Positions 5,971 to 8,640 of a stretch of DNA of 8,640 nucleotides are shown here, in pieces. A model generated the notes under the pieces. That model was not told the DNA's origin, did no database searches, and was given only the letters and a program-made list of their open reading frames with translations. Positions within the stretch are counted from its first letter, which is position 1, and each line of letters starts with the position of its first letter. The translations under genes were made by a program, and so were the position numbers. Source of the DNA: Chloroflexota bacterium (lineage in GTDB: Bacteria > Chloroflexota > Dehalococcoidia > E44-bin15); contig JADFVG010000142.1 of assembly GCA_015222405.1 (NCBI GenBank), forward strand, positions 1-8,640. Direction: 5' to 3'.

Positions 5971-6021
5971 GCCTGACACCCATAAGGTTGCCCAAATAGG
6001 GCTGACCAAGCCAAGTATTCC

Positions 6022-7155
6022 TTACACTTTCTCTCCGCAGGACTTAATCTTCTCCAGGTCAATTTCAATTCCCAGGCCCGGTTTATCCGGCACCCTGATG
6101 TATCCTTGGTCGTCGATATGAAAGGGCTCGGTAAGCATGAAGTCCCTTGCCTGCGGCACCCACCCCGGCGGCTCGTAGGGCAACTCGCAATAAGGGCAGT
6201 TGGGGACCGATGCCATCAGTTGAAGATTGGCCGCCAGGCCGAGCCCATTGGTCCAGGTATGGGGACTGAACTCCAGATTATAGGCCTCTGCCATGCCAGC
6301 CACCTTCTTGCCATTGAGAATCCCAGTGCTGAGGGTGACATCTGGCTGAACTACATCCAGGCAACCACCCACAATCAAATCACGGAATTCATGCAAATCC
6401 ACATTGAACTCGCCACCGGCAATCGGCACACTGGTGGCAGCTCGAAGCTGAGCATACCCCTGATAATCATTCTTGTAAAGCGGTTCTTCCAGCCAGCGCA
6501 CTTTAAGCTCTTCGAATGCTCGCGCCTCCTCCATCGCCCGTTTCAGGCTCCAGCGAGGATAAGGGCCAAAACCGTGAATTGGCCAGCCCTGATTGGCATC
6601 CACCATTATTTCCATCTCGTCCCCCACAGCCTGTCGCACCTTCTCCACCAGAGCAATATCCTCCCGCACATCCATCGCCTTAACCCGGAGCTTGACCGCG
6701 CGGAACCCCATCGCCTTGAGTTCTAATACTTCCTCAGCTCGCTGCTCGGGTGGGTGTAGCTCGCCAGTGCTGGCATAAGCCAGAATCCTCTCCACACCCC
6801 CGCCTAGCAGCCGATAAATCGGCTGTCCGGTCACCTTACCAAGGATGTCCCAAAGCGCTATCTCTACAAACCAGCCCTTGTAGCCAAGAAAGGATGCGCT
6901 TCGCAGCAGTTGCAGTGCATCCTCGATCTGAAACGGGTCACGGTTGAGCAGAAGGGGACGAAGCAGCGACACCAGCCCCCTGGCTTCATCTAGGAATGCG
7001 ACTCCAGCAGAGTATCCCTCGATTCCCTCATCGGTCCTGAGAATCAAGATTAGACATGAGTTCCGGGTCTGGGGAAACCCCGGAATCCAAGTCGGATAAA
7101 ATGTCTCCGGAAGCTGATAATGACATAAATAGGCCTCAACCTCGATGATCTTCAC
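6022..7155 (-). CDS. Enolase-superfamily enzyme, mandelate racemase/muconate lactonizing family, 377 aa
   Basis: It abstracts the proton alpha to a carboxylate using an Mg-stabilised enolate. The N-terminal capping domain spans about 1-125. The barrel carries K155 and R157 ('VKLRVK'), metal ligands D186 ('VDANQGW'), E223 ('WLEEP') and E249 ('AGGEF'), then D272 ('VVQPDV') and H299 ('SPHTW') as the His-Asp dyad, and E324 ('CELPY') as the enolate hydrogen-bond donor. This order matches mandelate-racemase-subgroup enzymes, including many acid-sugar dehydratases. The start is GTG at 7155 because GGAGG (7163-7167) lies 7 nt upstream; an upstream TTG at 7221 would add 22 residues without a ribosome site and before the first beta strand. 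An insertion between D186 and E223 (around 'GWPIHGFGPYPRW') lengthens that loop. It is flanked by a solute-binding lipoprotein and an Fe-ADH, suggesting carboxylate catabolism. Substrate unknown. Confidence 0.88.
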   Translation of the reverse strand: MKIIEVEAYLCHYQLPETFYPTWIPGFPQTRNSCLILILRTDEGIEGYSAGVAFLDEARGLVSLLRPLLLNRDPFQIEDALQLLRSASFLGYKGWFVEIALWDILGKVTGQPIYRLLGGGVERILAYASTGELHPPEQRAEEVLELKAMGFRAVKLRVKAMDVREDIALVEKVRQAVGDEMEIMVDANQGWPIHGFGPYPRWSLKRAMEEARAFEELKVRWLEEPLYKNDYQGYAQLRAATSVPIAGGEFNVDLHEFRDLIVGGCLDVVQPDVTLSTGILNGKKVAGMAEAYNLEFSPHTWTNGLGLAANLQLMASVPNCPYCELPYEPPGWVPQARDFMLTEPFHIDDQGYIRVPDKPGLGIEIDLEKIKSCGEKV

Positions 7156-7300
7156 CCCATTACCTCCTTTGCTTATGCTGAACCAGATCGGGCAATCTTC
7201 CTGTCTCCACCGTGGTAGCAACCTTCTTAAGGGAACTGTCTTTGATTACCAGTCTGGAGATGAATAGGCAAAAATGCACTGTCACCGTGCTCCATGGGGG

Positions 7301-8509
7301 TCAATCAGCCCGGTACACTTTATTCATAATCGCCTCTGTCTCCTCCGGGGTGTACACGGTTATTACCCGGTACTCATCCTCTCCCACGACCTCGTAGATC
7401 GGAGATGGCCAGATTGCCAGATGCCCAACGCCATTAAGCGCCTCACCGCCAAAACTGATGGGCCCAACCAGGCTGTCAAAAGCCTTAGTCTCCATAGTCT
7501 CTATGATTTTGTCCATATCGTCCACGGTGCCAGCCTGCCTCAGGGCATCCGTGAGCACATAAATAATATTCATCCCCCAGAATGCCGATGGGGCGGCGGT
7601 GAGTTCGACACCATAGCGATCCTCATACTCCACAACGAGGGCCTCAGCTTCAGGCCACAGGCCCCCGATGGGGATTGGCATCATTATTAGATAGCCCTGG
7701 CACCTATCCCAGCCTACCTGCTCGCCCACGGATGGTATCCAATAAGGGGTGGCACTCAGCCCTTCATAGCCCATGTCCCACATGATTTCAGCCACGCTAG
7801 GATCAACCAGGGCGAGGTCTGGGTCCTTGGTCATGATCTTGGTTGCTATCGGATAGAATTCCACCGTCTCGACAGGGTAAGACTCCGGGGCTACAATTTC
7901 AAGACCATAGTAGAGGGCAGACGCATCAACTGCATCAGCGATTGCGTCGCCGGTGTTATCATCGGGGGCACAATAGGCAACACGCTTCACCTCAGGGTGC
8001 TCTTTGCTCAACCAGTCAAAAAAGGGTGGGATGTTGATCGCCCAGTTGGCAGCGATCTGGAAGAACTGAGGCGTATCCAGCGTGAAGTTCTCTGGATCAG
8101 CAGCGGAGGTGTCGAGTATTATCCCTTTTTCTTTGCATATAGGCTCGGCAGCTAGCCCTGGACTGGCAGTAGCCTGGTGCATGAAGTCCACATGGTGTTC
8201 ATAGATGAACTTGTTGGTTGAAGATACCCCACCGGCGACAGTAGCAAGATTATCTTCAAAGATGAGCTTCCAGCGGTATTGCTCTCCGCCCACGGTAAAC
8301 TCGCCGATATCATCAACCGCTAAGCTCCATGCATATTTCGCCGGGACGCCGACGATGGCTCCATAATAGCCGACCATCGGTAACCCGACACCCCACTTAA
8401 GCTCCGTTACTCCTTCTTCTCCCTCTTCCTCTTCTCCGCCACAAGCGGCGCTGATAACCGGCGCCAAACACAAAAGCACAAGTGCTGCTACTGATAACCA
8501 CTTCTTCAT
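7301..8509 (-). CDS. ABC transporter substrate-binding lipoprotein (LivJ-like, type 1 periplasmic-binding fold), 402 aa
   Basis: The start is ATG at 8509 (MKKWLSVAAL): it is followed by a lysine pair and hydrophobic core, then 'VISAACGG', a lipoprotein cleavage region with C23 as the lipidated residue, and a Glu/Gly-rich spacer. AGAGGT precedes the ATG. The frame remains open 27 codons further up, but that extension is polar and would bury the signal peptide. The mature part starts with 'LKWGVGLPMVGYYG' (38-50), then 'WSLAVDDIGE' and 'LIFEDNLATVAGGVSSTNKFI', the ordering expected for type-1 (Leu/Ile/Val-binding-like) solute receptors. 'VAYCAPDDNTGDAIADAV' (177-194) starts the second lobe. Members bind amino acids, amides, aromatic or other small carboxylates. 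Permease and ATPase genes are not in the window and may lie upstream. It likely feeds the downstream enolase-superfamily enzyme and dehydrogenase, 145 nt away. Confidence 0.9.
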   Translation of the reverse strand: MKKWLSVAALVLLCLAPVISAACGGEEEEGEEGVTELKWGVGLPMVGYYGAIVGVPAKYAWSLAVDDIGEFTVGGEQYRWKLIFEDNLATVAGGVSSTNKFIYEHHVDFMHQATASPGLAAEPICKEKGIILDTSAADPENFTLDTPQFFQIAANWAINIPPFFDWLSKEHPEVKRVAYCAPDDNTGDAIADAVDASALYYGLEIVAPESYPVETVEFYPIATKIMTKDPDLALVDPSVAEIMWDMGYEGLSATPYWIPSVGEQVGWDRCQGYLIMMPIPIGGLWPEAEALVVEYEDRYGVELTAAPSAFWGMNIIYVLTDALRQAGTVDDMDKIIETMETKAFDSLVGPISFGGEALNGVGHLAIWPSPIYEVVGEDEYRVITVYTPEETEAIMNKVYRAD

Positions 8510-8567
8510 CTCATACCTCTTGTAAAATTTCCTGCCATAAGGCTCGCTATGCTTCAATTCTGGCAAC

Positions 8568-8573
8568 ATTATA
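8568..8573 (-). promoter_or_regulatory. Possible -10 element of the substrate-binding protein gene
   Basis: The minus strand reads TATAAT (8573-8568), a perfect -10 hexamer, about 58 nt before the ATG at 8509. The position 17 nt further up (8591-8596) reads AAAACG, a poor -35, so any promoter here would need an activator or another sigma factor. The rest of 8510-8640 holds no supportable gene; a TAG at 8612-8614 may end an upstream gene, but only eight codons are visible. Confidence 0.25.
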
Positions 8574-8640
8574 TGATAAGCCTCTTCCAACGTTTTCTCG
8601 CTTACTACCTCCTAGTCAAGTTCGCTGGCCTTCGTGTTCA

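Noticed and set aside
7156..7221. 22-codon N-terminal extension of the enolase-superfamily gene from a TTG at 7221
   Set aside because: It lacks a ribosome site, whereas GGAGG sits 7 nt before the GTG at 7155, which begins directly at the first beta strand.
7265..7292. Small stem GCAC/GTGC followed by a T-run after the substrate-binding protein gene
   Set aside because: Only four base pairs with a seven-base loop; too weak to call a terminator.
8510..8590. 27-codon extension of the substrate-binding protein from a TTG at 8590
   Set aside because: It would place polar sequence before the lipoprotein signal peptide; the ATG at 8509 gives a normal signal sequence.

Overview
The window is about 8.6 kb of moderate-GC bacterial DNA in which every gene I can support lies on the minus strand. 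It is therefore read from the right-hand end (8640) toward 1. Cobalamin enzymology (a B12-binding radical SAM protein beside a MeaB/ArgK GTPase), a LivJ-type lipoprotein with an 'AACGG' cleavage region, an iron alcohol dehydrogenase and frequent GTG/TTG starts suggest an anaerobe. A member of the Chloroflexota (Dehalococcoidia-like) is my best guess. That placement is inferred from recall of similar proteins, with no search behind it.

Right block (8509 to 4774): a catabolic cluster. It holds a type-1 periplasmic-binding lipoprotein (ABC importer, branched-chain amino acid/organic acid class), an enolase-superfamily enzyme of the mandelate racemase type (probable acid-sugar or hydroxy-acid dehydratase/racemase), and a group III iron-dependent alcohol dehydrogenase. 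Together they suggest capture of a small carboxylate, dehydration or racemisation, then redox conversion of an alcohol/aldehyde. The substrate cannot be told from the sequence. A 22-bp near-palindrome sits just before the dehydrogenase start.

Middle gap (4773 to 4146): no intact gene. It contains the last 60 codons of a Y-family DNA polymerase (DinB-like), cut off at an in-frame stop, so it is a relic. It ends with a good sigma-70-type promoter.

Central block (4145 to 1666): a MeaB/ArgK-like GTPase followed after 59 nt by a cobalamin-binding radical SAM enzyme, probably one transcript from that promoter. No B12-dependent mutase is present, so the pairing itself is the interesting part.

Left block (1654 to 1): a consensus sigma-70 promoter (TTGACA-N17-TACAAT) overlies an inverted repeat and drives a 234-aa winged-helix regulator, which looks autoregulated. 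Beyond the regulator come a second copy of the 13-bp core of that repeat, a 28-aa reading frame with a near-perfect Shine-Dalgarno, a perfect 13-bp hairpin, the C-terminal remnant of a radical SAM protein, and the start of an FAD-dependent dehydrogenase that runs off the window.

No tRNA, rRNA, CRISPR array, transposase or attachment site was seen. The two truncated gene ends (radical SAM, dinB-like) show that this stretch has been rearranged. Nothing here is an obvious new system. The best leads are the regulator/operator/28-aa peptide unit and the MeaB-radical SAM pair.
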